Below are positions 34,536 to 47,676 of a stretch of 64,000 bases of DNA, piece after piece (the stretch's first letter is position 1; each line of letters opens with the position of its first letter). The notes under the pieces were generated by a model, which ran no database searches, had not been told where the DNA came from, and saw only the letters and a list, made by a program, of their open reading frames with translations. Origin of the DNA: Bisporella sp. PMI_857 (taxonomy: Eukaryota; Ascomycota; Leotiomycetes; Helotiales; Helotiaceae). A program made the translations under genes and the position numbers. The stretch lies in assembly GCA_021307315.1 (NCBI GenBank), contig JAJSPD010000001.1:1-64000 (forward strand), read 5' to 3'.

Positions 34536-36837
34536 ATGATGTTGCCTTCACTCACCACTGCATTTTCCTTCTTGCTACTATCGAATGTCGTCACAGCTTC
34601 TCAGATATTAAAGACCAACGGCTTTAGTTCTTGTCTGGATGGTGCAAGCATCACAGTTCAGAAGGCTGATATCGAGTACAACAACGACAATAAGACGGTC
34701 ATTTTCAACGTAGCAGGAACCAGCACCAAAAGCATTAATGTTACCGCACAGTGAGTAAAATCATGCTGAGTATCATAAGGACTCAAGAAGCTTTAGAGCT
34801 CAACAAGCTGACCATCTACCAGACTGAACGTGACGGCATATGGCAAGTCTGTCTACCAAAACAGCTTTAACCCTTGCGACAGTACCACATTTGTACAGCA
34901 GTTATGCCCAGTACCTGTTGGGCAATTCTCAGCAACGGGTGAACAGGCAATTCCTTCAGAATATGCCGATCTTATCCCTTCGATTGCCTTCTCGATCCCC
35001 GATATCGCGGCTCAAGCTACCCTCGAACTAAAGGCACTAGATAGTGGAGAGAACGTAGCTTGTATAAGCTCCACCGTAGAAAATGGGAAGACTGTCGCCT
35101 TACCAGCTGTGACCTATGTTGCTGCTGGTGTGGCTGGGGCAGCGCTGGTCCTCACGGGTTTGTCTGCCATTGGAGCTGCCGCCGGAGGTGGAACAACTGG
35201 AGGTGCCGGAACGATGAGTCCATCGTTCACGGATGTCATCACGACAATGCAGGGATTCGCTATGAACGGAATGATGTCCGTGAATATGCCCCCTGTGTAC
35301 CGCAGCTTTGCAAAGAATTTTGGATTTTCGACTGGGCTCATTCCATGGGGACAGATGCAAACTGCCATCGATAATTTCCGCGAAAAGACTGGTGGAAATA
35401 CTACTGCCGACAGTTTTCAGACACTCAAAAATACGACTCTCATTTATACCGATGGATCTACCTTGTCCCGTAGGGATCTTGGTCTGATGTTGCGAGACGA
35501 GTTTCTCACAGCTGTTAACTCGACCACAGACTCTACCAATACCACCAGCTCGGACTCTACTCTTTCAAAAACCGTTTCAGGCATCCAAGCCTATGTCGAG
35601 CAACTGTCCGTTCCTCAGTCAAACACCTTCATGACCGTCCTTCTGATCGTAGCTATTGTCATCGCGGCCATCGTAGTAGGCGTCCTTCTGTTCAAGGTTA
35701 TCTTGGAAACTTGGTCCCTATTTGGATCATTCCCAAAGAGTTTGGTTGGTTTCAGAAAGCACTATTGGGGAACAATGGCTCGTTCTATTGTGCAACTCAT
35801 CCTGGTACTTTACGGAGTGGTTGTGCTATATTGCATATTTCAGTTCACGCATGGTGACTCCTGGGCTGCTCAAACCCTAGCAGGAATAACGTTGGCGACT
35901 TTTACAGGAGTGCTTGCCTTTTTCGGATGGAAGATTTGGCAAACTGCTCGGAAATTAAAGCAGGTCGATGGAGACGCATCTGGATTATATGATAGGAAGG
36001 AGCATTGGTTGAAGTACAGTCTGTTCTACGATAGTTATAAGAAAGATTTCTGGTGGCTTTTTGTCCCTGTCATCGTATACAGTAAGTCACAAGTTGATTC
36101 CGTTATGTTTCTTACTAATGCCTCAAATAGTGTTTGCAAAGGGATGTGTACTTGCCGCAGCTGATGGCCATGGCTTATCACAAACTATAGGCCAACTAGT
36201 TATCGAATGCGTGATGCTCGGCTTGCTCATCTGGAACCGCCCATACGAGAGACGCTCCGGAAACGTGATTACCATCTTTATCCAAGTTGTGAGAGCATTG
36301 TCCGTCGTCTGTATCTTGGTCTTCGTTGAGGAGCTCGGGATCGCGCAAACTACTCAGACGGTTACAGGTGTCGTCCTTATTGCTGTTCAGTCCGTCTTGA
36401 CTGGAGTTTTGGCGATTCTGATCGCAGCGAATGCTATTATATTATGTTGCAAGGAGAACCCACATCGCAAGAGACGCAAGGAACTCGAGAAGATGAACCG
36501 CGATCTAGACAACCTTACTCCTTTGGATGCTCGCAACTCGTTATTGATGGATCTAAGCAAGGTCCCAAATGTGGGAAACGACCCTAAGCACCCTTTGATG
36601 AAGCAAAACAGCGAGGATAGCTTCATGAGAGAACCTGCCAACCCATATTCAGGAGCGACACCACTCCGAGAATATCGAAATATGGGACCCATAGAGAGCC
36701 AGGAGAATCTTGTTAGTGGCGCCGCGCCGCTGGGTGGCAGAGCACAAAGTCCACCCGGTGCCCCTCGGCAACAACAACCTACCATACCAAATCTCAACAT
36801 GCCCGGCTATGCTGGCTACCGTGGGCAAACTTACTAG
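34536..36837 (+). CDS. flc: Flc/TRP-like membrane protein (flavin carrier family)
   Basis: Exons 34536-34750, 34823-36081 and 36131-36837 encode 726 residues. Both introns (72 and 49 nt) are GT-AG and keep the frame (TAQ-LNVTAY and VIVY-MFAKGC). A signal peptide (residues 1 to about 21) leads into a Cys-containing lumenal ML-like domain (CLDG, NPCDS, QLCPVPVG, ENVACIS). This is followed by a first membrane helix (TYVAAGVAGAALVLTGLSAI) and a TRP-type bundle of about eight more helices from residue 360. The tail is hydrophilic with Pro/Gln. The order matches the fungal Flc1/2/3 (TRP-like, Pkd2-related) family, linked to FAD import into the ER, calcium homeostasis and wall integrity. Exact orthology within the family cannot be decided. 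Several N-glycosylation sites lie in the lumenal part. Confidence 0.85.
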
Positions 36838-37871
36838 AATACGAAGCTGTAACGATTTTCCTGAGTCATTTGCATTAGCGGTTGGACAGAATGTGCTGTA
36901 TATGTTGTATATAAGGGCAGCAATCCTATATACGGATTTAGTGGACTGGAGTTACACATACCCGGAATTTTCTTTTCACAAGGCCTTTTAGAACTGTATG
37001 ATTTTTAGTCGATGACCATGGCCAAACGCCAATTGATACCAAAAATAGACATTATTGATAACATTGTGTTCTCTGAATGGCATTCGTGAATAAGCTTTCA
37101 ATTTCATTGCATTGTTGTCTACCCTACACCTTTACAATACAAGAGCGCGTCGCGACATTCATAAAGTGGAATACTAAGATGCGTTTTACAACTTGAATTT
37201 TCCAGATACAGAAAGGCCACCAACATAGGACCCATAAAATTTGAAATGCTACAAGTGATGCATACATTTGAGCTTATACGCTTACAGTATTTACGTTACA
37301 TCTTAGAATAAGACATGAAGGATTTATTACTTAACTCATTTGAACTGCATAACTACCTAAGCATTTAAACGCAGGCCAGCAGATTGCATGTGCGTCTTCC
37401 TCTGGAACTAGGAGGGAATACTATAAGAAACCATTTCAGATTTACTGGATAGCTTCTTGTCGCTTATAAATTATTCTATCTTACCAATAGTTCAATGCCA
37501 TTTCAGTCGAATCAAAATGACCACGTGATACGGTGCTACGGTCTCCCTTAGCGCCTACTTCATGGACTTCCTCAGCCTTCTGACGACAACATTAGCCGTT
37601 CCCTCCCACGAACAAGGCTGTTCGATATTTATATTCGGCTTACTACCGATACCAGAGCCTATATATTTGCTCGGAGATATCCTGCCCCGCTCGGCGGCTG
37701 GCATAGCACGTTCAAGGCTAGCAGGTGTGGTGCTTCAGTCGCGAGTTATTGGTGACACAAATCAGCCTTGTCTCCAAATATTATCATCTCTCTAATATCC
37801 CACCATCGACGACATTTCCCCTTGTAACTACGGCTTAATAAGAGGCCTATCTTACATATATATAATCGAAC
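36838..37871. other. Intergenic: flc 3' UTR and BTB gene promoter
   Basis: About 1 kb without a credible gene. A short plus-strand frame at 37562-37795 has no recognisable content. A TATATATATA stretch just upstream of 37872 could serve as core promoter of the BTB gene. Confidence 0.5.
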
Positions 37872-39507
37872 ATGGCCAGGACAGCCGGTGAACCCAGCTC
37901 AACTCGCTGGCAGCCAGATACCAGGCAAACTCTCGACGGGGTGATGCGAGCGCTTGGCCAAGCACCACCTCCCCTTGTGCTCGATCAGATGCCAGAGGAT
38001 GATGTAGTTGCCACAAAGTTAGATCTAAAGAAGGATCTGTGGATGTCTACTGTGGATGGGTAGGTTATGGCGGATCCATTATTTTAAGATCGCAATATCT
38101 TCTAGACTGATAATTTGGGTCTTTCGTTTTCCTGTTTTCTACTACTTATTCGCTACTTTAGGTAACTTCAAAATAAGATCCCACAATTGACAAACAATAG
38201 TCGCCACCAATCGCCCCTCATCCCAATCAGAGTTGGTCCAGAAGTATTCACGATTCATAGAGATGTCCTTACAAAGGCAGAGTACTTTCGCAAGGCTCTC
38301 GATAGTGGATTTAGAGAAGGAAAAGAGCAGGCAATTGATTTGCCTGAAGAAGATCCTGCTATCTTCAGTTTTGTCGTGGCATATCTCTATGAAGAAAAAT
38401 TTGTGCCGATCAAGCCAGTTGCGTCCGCTTTAGGTATGTTTTGGCAGCACCTAGTCAACATCCATGGAATATGCTAACAAAATTTAGTATCACCATCAAG
38501 CAATGGTAAAGGGAAAGAGAAGGAAGTTTCACCTTCGAGGAGTGACAATGGTTCAGAGAGTAGTGCTGGAATGAGTGATGACAGGTAAGCTATATTGACA
38601 ATCTTCAAACTAATGATTGATAAATTTCCTTTTCTACCAGATACGACTTAACCACAGGCGTATATACACTAACTTCGATGTCATCGAACAGCGAGAGAAA
38701 CATCAGAAGACGCGAAAACAGACGCAGACGCGAACAACGCCACCAAGAAGAACGGCAACAGAAAGATGGAAGCAGACACAGACCAGAATGTGGTTGTGCC
38801 CAATGTGTTTTAGAGCCTGGTCCTCCATGCTGGAATTGTGGTGCATCAAGAAATCCACCACCACCACCAACGGCAGCAATCCGACCACCACGCCGGTACC
38901 GCCATGGTGGTCCCCCCCCCCCCCTCCCCCTCCTCCGTACCCACGCCCTGGCCCGGTGTACATGACATATAACCCTCTCCACCCCAATGCTGAAGAGCGA
39001 CCAGGATCCGGAAACAACGACGTGCCTCTAGAAGAAAGAATGACTGCAGAGGATTTGCGCACTTGGTCACTTGCTTATAAACTAAGCGTTGAGGTTTATG
39101 TTTGCGCAGACCGTTACCTTATGCGGGATTTCAAGTCTTGCATCGCTAAATATATTATCAACCAATTCGAGGTCGCTGGGCTCCTTGCTGCTCAACCCAC
39201 TGTCCTCGAATGCTGCAAGATATTACATATCGGATTATCTCCCCTCGATCCACTACTCAAGAAAGTTCTGGCCCGCGTCGGATTTCTGCAAGCTCGCTTA
39301 TGGAAGAGCTTCCCAGAATATACGTCTCATTTCTTCTTGGAAAATCCTGAGCTCGCAACTGTGATCATGAGGGAGATGGTGGAGCGGCGCGAGGAGGATG
39401 AGAAGGATGATTTGCCGGCGATGGAGCGATCGATAATTCGTCAACTTACACATGATGAGAGGATGCAAGGTCGACCACGCCGCAACCGTATCTGGCTCGA
39501 TGATTGA
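37872..39507 (+). pseudogene. BTB/POZ domain gene with a frameshift at a 13-C tract
   Basis: Exons 37872-38059, 38201-38433, 38488-38584 and 38641-39507. Introns keep the frame (VDG-RHQSP, SAL-VSPSS, SDDR-YDLTT). Exon 2 holds a fungal BTB start: VGPEVFTIHRDVLTKAEYF, then EEDPAIFSFVVAYLYE. Exon 4 starts Arg-rich, has a possible zinc-binding CGCAQC...CWNCG, then a proline run. From SLAKLSVEVYVCADRY-type sequence (here AYKLSVEVYVCADRYLMRDF) the BTB-associated C-terminal part continues to the stop at 39507. The two halves of exon 4 are in different frames, shifted within the C13 run at 38912-38924. One extra C (or two fewer) restores about 461 codons. Both sides look under coding constraint, so a sequencing error or allele-level slippage is as likely as true loss. 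BTB proteins of this type often act as cullin-3 adaptors or transcription co-factors; function here is unknown. Confidence 0.7.
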
Positions 39508-40479
39508 TGATGGGTAGAGCGGCATCTATGTCGCGGTGCGTGGTAGGAGAGATTGTTATCAGTATTAAGCAACGAAGGACTTCAAAGAGCCGATTAATGA
39601 AGGGTTTGGCATTGGGGCGTTCTTCATGATATTCTTAGCGGATGCGTGTTACGATGCAACGCTCCTTTAGGGTCTCTCTTAGTTAGCGAGCACTTCAAAA
39701 TACCAGCGATGATTTTCTCTTTACAAATCCTGAGGACCAATGACGCGTCTCACTGTGTTTTTCATGCCTCAATTCCCATTATTAAGTGAACAAATCAGGA
39801 ATCTAGCAGAGCAGAACTAGAACTACCAACCGTGCTAGCCTGTCCACGACCATCTCTTATATATATATTTCCCCTCAATTCAATCCACGAAGCGTAAGCA
39901 GACGATAAGATAGGCCATCGTGGCCGAAACAGTGCCTCCACAAACAACACGATGAAAACGATTGAGCGGTTATCCGCCTTATAGAAAATCAAAGATTCGA
40001 GACGGCGCCGAAACCGCGAGTCCTCGAGATCATGATTTGCAAACTGGGCTGCAAGAGGAAAGGAATCGGAAACACCTGAAGAGGGTGACGGGTTGGGTCC
40101 TGACCCACTTCCTTCGCTAAGAAAGGGGGTGGGCCCGCTTACGAAAGGCGCGCCCTGCCCTCTTTGTCACAATTCACCATGTGGTGTGCGGACTAGAAAT
40201 ATTGCGTCACCCTGGCAGAGGCTGAAAGGTGTTCAAGGGCTTACAGCACCTAAGAAAGAACAGCGATACTATCGTACACCGAAACTAACGCGTAAGTCTT
40301 CTGATCAGTTCTGGTATTATGTCTTAGGTCATTACCGCAACCTACCCGACTCATTAAACTCCCTAAACCGGCACGCCTGCCATGCTGCGTAACACCGATG
40401 CTATGCAAACAGTTTATATAGACTAGAACATGGCTCTGGCAATCCATTCCTCCAATATTCGTCCCCAAATCGTAGCTCA
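39508..40479. other. Intergenic between convergent BTB gene and helicase gene
   Basis: About 970 bases between two converging genes, so mainly 3' UTRs. A 99-codon plus-strand frame at 40093-40392 with one CPLCHNSPC motif is not supported by anything else. A TATATATATA tract lies near 39860. Confidence 0.5.
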
Positions 40480-43400
40480 TCATGCTGGCATCATTCCAAT
40501 TAAACTGCCCAAGGTACCACTTCCACCGTTGCCACTCCTGCCCCCCGTCCTTCCAGCCTTGCTGCCAAACGCACTCATGAGACCAGACTCTTTAGGCTGA
40601 GACTTTTTGGACATTGCTGCAGGGTCTGCCCTCTTAGTACCACCGGATGACCTTCTTTTAGATACACCGGAACTGCTCGGTCCGAAACTTTTCCTGTTCT
40701 TTTTCCAGCTTCGAGCTTGGCCCTTCTGGAAAGTCCCTCCTCTTCCCTTGGCTGACTTGTTCTGCCAAGGTACGGTTCGTCCTCCAGTCCTGGAGGATGA
40801 CCCGTTGGAAGGGTTCTGAAAATATCTAGATTCTTGTTCTGCCCTCAATATATCTGCCTCCTCCTCCTCCTCGTTGTCATCCTCGTCCTCATCATCACTG
40901 ATGGGTATAACAATCTTGTGATTTTTGTCCATAACTGGCCCCTCATTCTGATCCAACGACTTTTGATAGTCGTTATGATATCTTCTAATCAAGTCTAGGT
41001 AGCGGTGTCCATAGCGCTCGACCGCATCGATACTGATATTTGGAATATTTTGCATATCTTCTTCAGTCAAGGTCCAGCGAATTACCATCTCACGAAGGTT
41101 GTCCTCCGTAAAGACTGGCTTCCTTAGATCTTTCTGTCTCCGGATCCTTTCACCGAGTCGTGTAGCTTCGTCTACAAATTGCATCACGGAGACGCGATGC
41201 ATTTCCGGTAAGTTTGCCATTTTTTGATCCGCAGTGATTGGAGGACCAAACTCAGGTGTTTTCCTTTGTGCGTGCCTGCGTGGAGGACGCGAAAATGAAG
41301 CATCATCATCTTCACTATCAGAGACTATAAAATTGTCACGAACTCGACTACGCTTCGCTCGCGATGTGCTTGGAGACAATGGTGACGTCACCAATGTTGA
41401 AGGGTATAACTTTGCTTTGCCTAACTTCTCTGGAGATTTCTGTCTTGTAGCAGCAATAGGTGTCGTCGAGACTTTGATCTGTAGATAGAGCTTACGATTG
41501 CCTCTCTGAAACTCAGCAAAATTAGGCCCAAGCTACAATTGTCAGCAAAACAAAAACTACAATCAGTGATTGTGGAAACTTACATTGATGTACGAGGTCG
41601 TGAACTTGCTCTTGTTCACAACACTGTGCTCCGCCAAAGCGTTCTCAGTGTGCAGGCGGTAGAACAGGCGCTCCAAGTCACCTCGCTTGATGTCTTTACC
41701 AGCCCCAAAATCTTGAAGCTTGTCGTGTCCTCGGTCTACAATAGCTTTCAGTTTTGCGCCACGCATTATATCTACGCAATAGAGCATAGTAACGTTCTCT
41801 TTCTGCACTTGTCTCACAATCTTGATCGCGGTTCTTGCATGACTAGTGAAATCCCTCATCTCAAAAACAGCATCCGACTTGCAGTTGTCACAGGTCTCAC
41901 GACATTCTTCCTTGGTGAACCGTTCTCCAAAATAGTGTAAAACCTGGGTACGGCGACAGTCGCACCTATTTTCGCAATATTGAACCATGCTTGATAGCAT
42001 CTTCCGCTGACGTTCCTTTTGATCCTCGCTTCCTTCACTTTCAAAAATGAAGTTCTTCAACATTTTAGTATCTCCATACCCATAATACAGGTAGCATCCG
42101 GACTTTCTGCCATCTCTACCAGCACGGCCCGTTTCTTGATAGTAGCCTTCCAAACTTTTCGGCAATGTGTGGTGAATCACAAATCGTACATCAGGTTTGT
42201 CTATGCCCATGCCAAATGCAATCGTTGCTACAACCACCTTTATTCGTCCACTTTGCCAGTCTCTTTGAATCCTCGCCTTGGCTTGCACGGTCATTCCAGC
42301 GTGAAATCCGCATGCATTGATATCGTGTTCTTTATGTAGCTTCTCTGCCAAATCCTCACAATTCTTGCGAGACAGTGTATAGATAATACCCGTTTGGTTG
42401 GGATACGTGTTTTTGATTAGTCCCGCAATATCCCGAAGGACTTCTGGTCCCTTTCCAATTGACTTTTTAGCACGAACTTCATACTGCAGGTTCGGTCGGT
42501 TGAAACTTTGCTCGTAAACGGTCGCGCCTAGCATCCCTAGGTTGTGCATAACATCTTGCTTCACATTCTCCGTTGCAGTAGCAGTCAATGCTATGAATGG
42601 CACATTCGGAAATTTGTCGCGCAATTCTCCAAGTGCCACGTAATCGGGTCTAAAATCGTGGCCCCACTGACTTACACAATGAGCCTCATCAACAACAATA
42701 CGGGCCAAAGTCTGGTTTGAATGCAAGCGGCGTAGGGCATTCACAATAGCGCTACTTTTGTTGATCATTTCTGGCGTTATATACAACAATTGGATGAAAT
42801 GCTCTGGGTGCTCCTCCCGTAAGTATCCCATGATCATTTTCTTCTCATTTTCGTCGACTTCCCCATTGAGAGTAGCAGCTTGGATTTTGAGCTTGCGGAG
42901 ATGGTCAACTTGATCGTTCATCAGACTGAGAAGCGGCGAAATGACGATCGTTACACCTTTCGTTCGTCCCGACTGAACGACCGCAGGCAATTGATAACAT
43001 AATGATTTGCCACCGCCAGTCGGCATGAGAACAAACGCATCTTCTCCAGCCAAAGTAGCGTTGATGGCATCCAGCTGATTAGTACGAAATCCGTTGAGTT
43101 TGAAACGTTCTTTCAAGACCCTCTTAACATCTTTAGACCAGGTATGATCGAACATGTTTTTGGATTTAGTATCAACAACATGGTCATACATATTCTTACT
43201 TGACTTCGCCTGGCTACGCATTAAAGGTAGAGTAGTACTTGTTGACGGTTCCGAGAGAGCTTTATGTTTGGGTCCACCCGTGGATCGACCAAATGATTGA
43301 CGTTGTTCTACTTCTTCGGTGAGACCTAGCATGTCTTCGTCGTCACTCGAGTCACCATAGTAGTCCTCGATATCGTCTGGTATTTCATCAGGTATGCTGT

Positions 43401-45913
43401 CCGCCACATCATCCCCCGTGTGCCCGTTCATCAATTCCTCCTCCTCACGTAGCAAGTCGTTAAATGCATCTTCATCATCAAATCTTTCGAAGTCATACTC
43501 CATTGGAGATGGATCCTGGTAAAAGTTGAGCTGCCTGAGCCCAAGTTTGGTCCACTCACCACGTACCACTGGCAATTGGGGCCTTTCCTCAACTTCTCGC
43601 AAAGTAGTGGGCTGCCGAATTGGGGATGGAGAACCCCTGCTGAGATTGGTGGACCTAGCTGGCAATTCTGATGTCTTTGAGGGGAACTGATCTTGTGCAT
43701 GTAGGCTTGAAGTAGTTAGTTGGCTCTGTTGCGCCACGGGAAGTTGGGTCTGCAGAATGACCTGGGCACTATAAGCACTCGAGTTTTGAGGCATTGTGCC
43801 CATTACGAGCTCTGTAGTAGTCGCAACGGTTTGATCGAAGCTTCCCTGGACCTCCGCACCGGCGCCAAAACCATCCTCAACAGCTCCAGATCTGTGCAAC
43901 AGCTGCCCTATCTCATTTTCGATCTTCCGTAATTCCGAATTGAGCTTAATAGATTGCTCCTCCTCCAGGGTCGCGTCCATATCGGCATGGACAAGCTCCC
44001 ACACTCTTCGAGAAAGAAGTTTCTTCTCTGCCATGGTGCTCCCATGTTGCACTCCAAGCTTATCCAAATTAGCGTATGCTTTCTTCTTATCAAGCAATAC
44101 TTGACGTGCGTTTTTTAGATAAGACGGCGCAGTCTCATTGTTATCTGTAAAACTGCAGCACTCTATGGCATTCTCATTCAGGAGGGCCGTTAGCTGCAGC
44201 TGATAAGAGGACACTGCAGAAGGGTTGCTGAGAAATAACTTCACTAGTCTCTTGTCGCCTGCAGGTAGCGTGGATGAAGGCGTTTTCGGGCTCGCCTCTA
44301 CCTTGGAGAGTTTTTCAGTGTTAACCGATCTGGTTGGCGGATCTCTTTGAAGTGGTGATTGGCCACTACCCTGTCTGCTTGCGATATTGCGTGAGATTGG
44401 CCTCAAGGGACTTCCGGACTTCGTTCTATAATCATTTTTCACTTGCTGTCCTTCATCACTAAGCTCGAAAACCGGAATATTTTCAAATCGACGACTTCGT
44501 GATGTATCGATAAGCATAGGTGATCTCTTAACAGCTGGCGAAGGACCAGCTTTAGCTGTGTGCTGCAAGGAAAAAGTTTCATCATCTTCATCGTCAGAAT
44601 CTTTGATGATGCGCGGCTGTTCCTTCTTGTGAAGTTTCTGCGGAGTCATAGTGCACTTCTTGTCTGACGCATGGATTGTATTCGAAACCGGAGTTGCACC
44701 AACCTGTATGGAGCTAAGAGATCGCGGCGGAGTAGGTGAGTATCGGTTTGACTGCGATCCAACGTCAGGCAGGGCTTCAGAATTCGTACTTCTAACTATA
44801 AACGACTCGTCATTTGAAGGATTTTGACTGACGGTCTTCCGAGTCCGAGTCTCAACCCTACTAATTGTTTCTGTTACACTAACCTCCTCTTCGAAGCTAG
44901 CTTCTGCCATGGACTTCTCGATGCTTGGGTGAACTTGTGACAGAGGTACATGCTTTTTCTGGCTCGGGTGCGAACGTAGGGCATCCAACTCATCAATATC
45001 TACAAATTCCTCTGAAAGAGCACGTTCTTCTCTATTAAGCTTCCCGCTGCGATGTCCGTCAATGGCTGTCTTGGCCAATGAGGCTGTCGATATATCATCA
45101 CTCTTTCTTTTCTTTCCAGCCCTTAAAGGGGTTTTGCATGGTATAACTGGCTCAGACCTTGATGCTACGGATTCATTCCACAGGAGAGTACTTTCATTTT
45201 CAAATGCAATCTCTGTGCTGCTAGATCGACCAGGGGATCTGCCGTTGTCGCTGCTCAGGTCCAACGTTTCCACATGCTCAAGACCGAGTTTTGATGTAGT
45301 ACGTGGGGTCTTTGTTGGAAGCTCACGTGGAGCTCGTGCAGGAGTTTGCGGGGTTTGAAATGACCTTCTAAGAATTCGGTCCAAGGCAGGCTTATTTTGC
45401 GGTGTCACTATTTTATATGATTAGCACAGCCTAGAGGGATTCATGGTTCAAGAACTGACCATTGCTCGCGGCGAGAAATGCGTCAAATCGTTCAATTGAA
45501 GTCGAAGGGCCAGCAGTGGTAGAGGCTGGTGTAGCAAGTTGATATTGGCTGAGAAGAGCTGGTCTCGTTGACCTAGATGCTGAAGAGAGTTTGCCCATAG
45601 ATCCTGCAAGTAGATCATCGGTACCTTCGTGGATGTGCGGCTTCCATATATTCGTCAATGGGAGCGTTGGGCGTATAAAGCCCTCGCGATCCTCGACTGT
45701 TCCGACAATTGGAGGAATGGGAGCCACTGTTGGTTGTGGTTCCGTTACTGGCAGCTCTGTAGTCTCTCTTTCTAAATCCTCATGAAATGATTGTGCCGTC
45801 GCAGTCGAGAGGGTGGAGGTTGTGGGGGCAGTAGTGTGAAGGCTGGCAGGAGGGACGACTTCATTTGATGATAATAACCAAGAGATATGACTGGCAAGGT
45901 TATTTCTAGTCAT
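40480..45913 (-). CDS. sgs1: RecQ DNA helicase of the Sgs1/BLM type
   Basis: Exons 45913-45460, 45407-41584 and 41532-40480 encode 1,776 residues. The start [14 protein letters not shown] was chosen over an ATG six codons upstream because fungal orthologues begin this way from memory. The first intron has a GTCAGT donor (52 nt), the second GTAAGT (51 nt). After a long Ser/Pro-rich disordered part comes the helicase: Walker [15 protein letters not shown] (about residue 945), DEAH in [14 protein letters not shown] (about 1056), then [13 protein letters not shown] and the [10 protein letters not shown] motif. The RQC zinc site is [16 protein letters not shown] ... CRETCDNC (about 1300), followed by the winged helix, and an HRDC-like region lies near residues 1530-1600. 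It should unwind recombination intermediates with Top3/Rmi1 in the nucleus. The C-terminus is basic and Gly/Ser-rich. Confidence 0.95.
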
Positions 45914-47676
45914 GGAGCCTTGATACCACAAGCATGTCTGTGTGCGTTAACTGATAGCGTACACACCATATAGCGATGTTGAAGACAATTTCCGGGGTTA
46001 TTGATATCGTCGGCGTTGAAAAAGCATACGCGCTTGCAGTCGCGTTCTGATTTTGTGGGTCCTCACATGATCACCTGACCTTTAAAATCCAATTTACTTT
46101 CGATAAGGAGGGGTGATTGTTCAAGATCTACAAAATGGATGCATTCGCATTCTAATTAAACTTAGGCTTTCTGTAAATAGCGGCATTGACGATGGTGATA
46201 GCTTTATATCATTTCCCGACGAAGGGGAGTACCTTCGAGAATGTTTACCTTCACCTCCCTTATTCCTGCTATTAAATAAGTAGAGTAAGGATACAGTCCT
46301 ACATCGATATAGCGTCCATTCTTTGCTTCTTGACTTTTGCTATTCGGTCATTGCAGGTACATCTCAAAATTCTTCCTGGTATACCTGACTCTTGTAGAGC
46401 TTACTCTTTTTCTTTTGGGTGGGGGGTGCCACGCAGATGTATAGTCAGATTTCCAGCTCAATTATTGTAAGCCACAATAAAAAGCCCAGACATCCTCAGA
46501 GTCTAATCCAAAACTTCGTTTTCTTTTTGTTCCGCTTCAATTTTGTAGGTACTCTATGTTAGCTTTCTTAAGAGCTCAATTTTTTACTTTTTGTACAGGA
46601 TTCTTTTTCAATCACGCATTACAGCCTGCGAGCGCTTTTTTTTTTTCTTATAGTAGAAGTCGCATTAAAGCCAAATAATATAACCTGAGCTAATATCCGA
46701 AACCACAAGTTTTCTTTTCTACTTTCCGACCCGTGCATCAGAGCCCTTTCGTGCTGTTCGCCTCTATCCCCGGAGCTGGCTAGTCGTACGCAATAACTAG
46801 CGCCCTAACTAACGATTTTTTCGTGTAAGCATATAAGCTTATCGACGTAGATTGGAGCTGTCTGTGCTTTTATTCGACAGATTCTCTAGCTTTGTGTCCG
46901 ATATAGCAAACACGCTAAAGCCGTTTTTTGCTATCGACGCTCAAGCGAAGTCTCCAAACACTTCGATCTTTATTGTAATCTTGTTCTGTAATATGTTTTG
47001 ACAATTCGCGTTCGTTGTCGGAAGCAGTCGACTCAGTTGGCAATTGTTGCAAATTAGTGTCGATTGATTGAATATAAAAGCCACAAATCTCTTTCTTCGA
47101 TCGGTCGTACGTTGCTCTTTTTAGTTAATGCGAATACCTCCAGGCAGGTATCACCAGTTTGTAGCTAGCACCGCGTGCAGGTGAGGAGATCCGGCTTCGC
47201 TACCCGTAGTAGCTTACTCGGAAAAATTCATTGAAGTAAACCCCGCTAATATTAGAAATACGAGCAGTAACACAACTATCTAGTTTTTAAAAGGCTTGAT
47301 TCGAATTGTCGTCCCTAGAAACCAACTTTAGGGAGATAGTAGGTAATATGATTCAATTTAAGATAGTTTGTGCTTGCGAGTGGAAGTTCCATCGCAAAGC
47401 GTAGCGTCTCGCCAGTGTTATTTTTCATGGTTTCGAAATGAAGAGTGAGTTTCAAAGTAGGTGTTCTCACACCGATACGTTGATGATATGGTCAGCTCTG
47501 ATTCCAAAGGGGGAAAATACCAGATGATAGGTGGGTGAGCTCCCGGACTATATCATTGAGCATATACAAAAAGCATAATCCATTTGAAATGGAAATACCG
47601 CATAAATCAGGCATAGTATAGAAGATGCAAGCTGAAGAGCGTTCGTATTACTAACAGATCTTGGGTATCATATTTT
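45914..47676. other. Intergenic, about 1.8 kb, no gene seen
   Basis: Upstream of the helicase and downstream of lcl3. It contains pyrimidine-rich tracts, homopolymer T runs near 46640, and several short repeats of no recognised type. No frame longer than about 60 codons stands out and no RNA gene was identified. It may hold an old, unrecognised transposon fragment. Confidence 0.5.

Noticed and set aside
35060..35374. Alternative plus-strand frame inside flc
   Set aside because: It overlaps the well-supported signal-peptide/ML-like frame in another phase and has no motif.
40093..40392. Plus-strand frame with CPLCHNSPC
   Set aside because: The single Cys cluster is not followed by a zinc module; the region lies between convergent genes and the rest of the frame is not protein-like.
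41539..41940. Plus-strand 133-codon frame
   Set aside because: It lies antisense to the conserved RQC domain of the helicase and its sequence has no features of its own.
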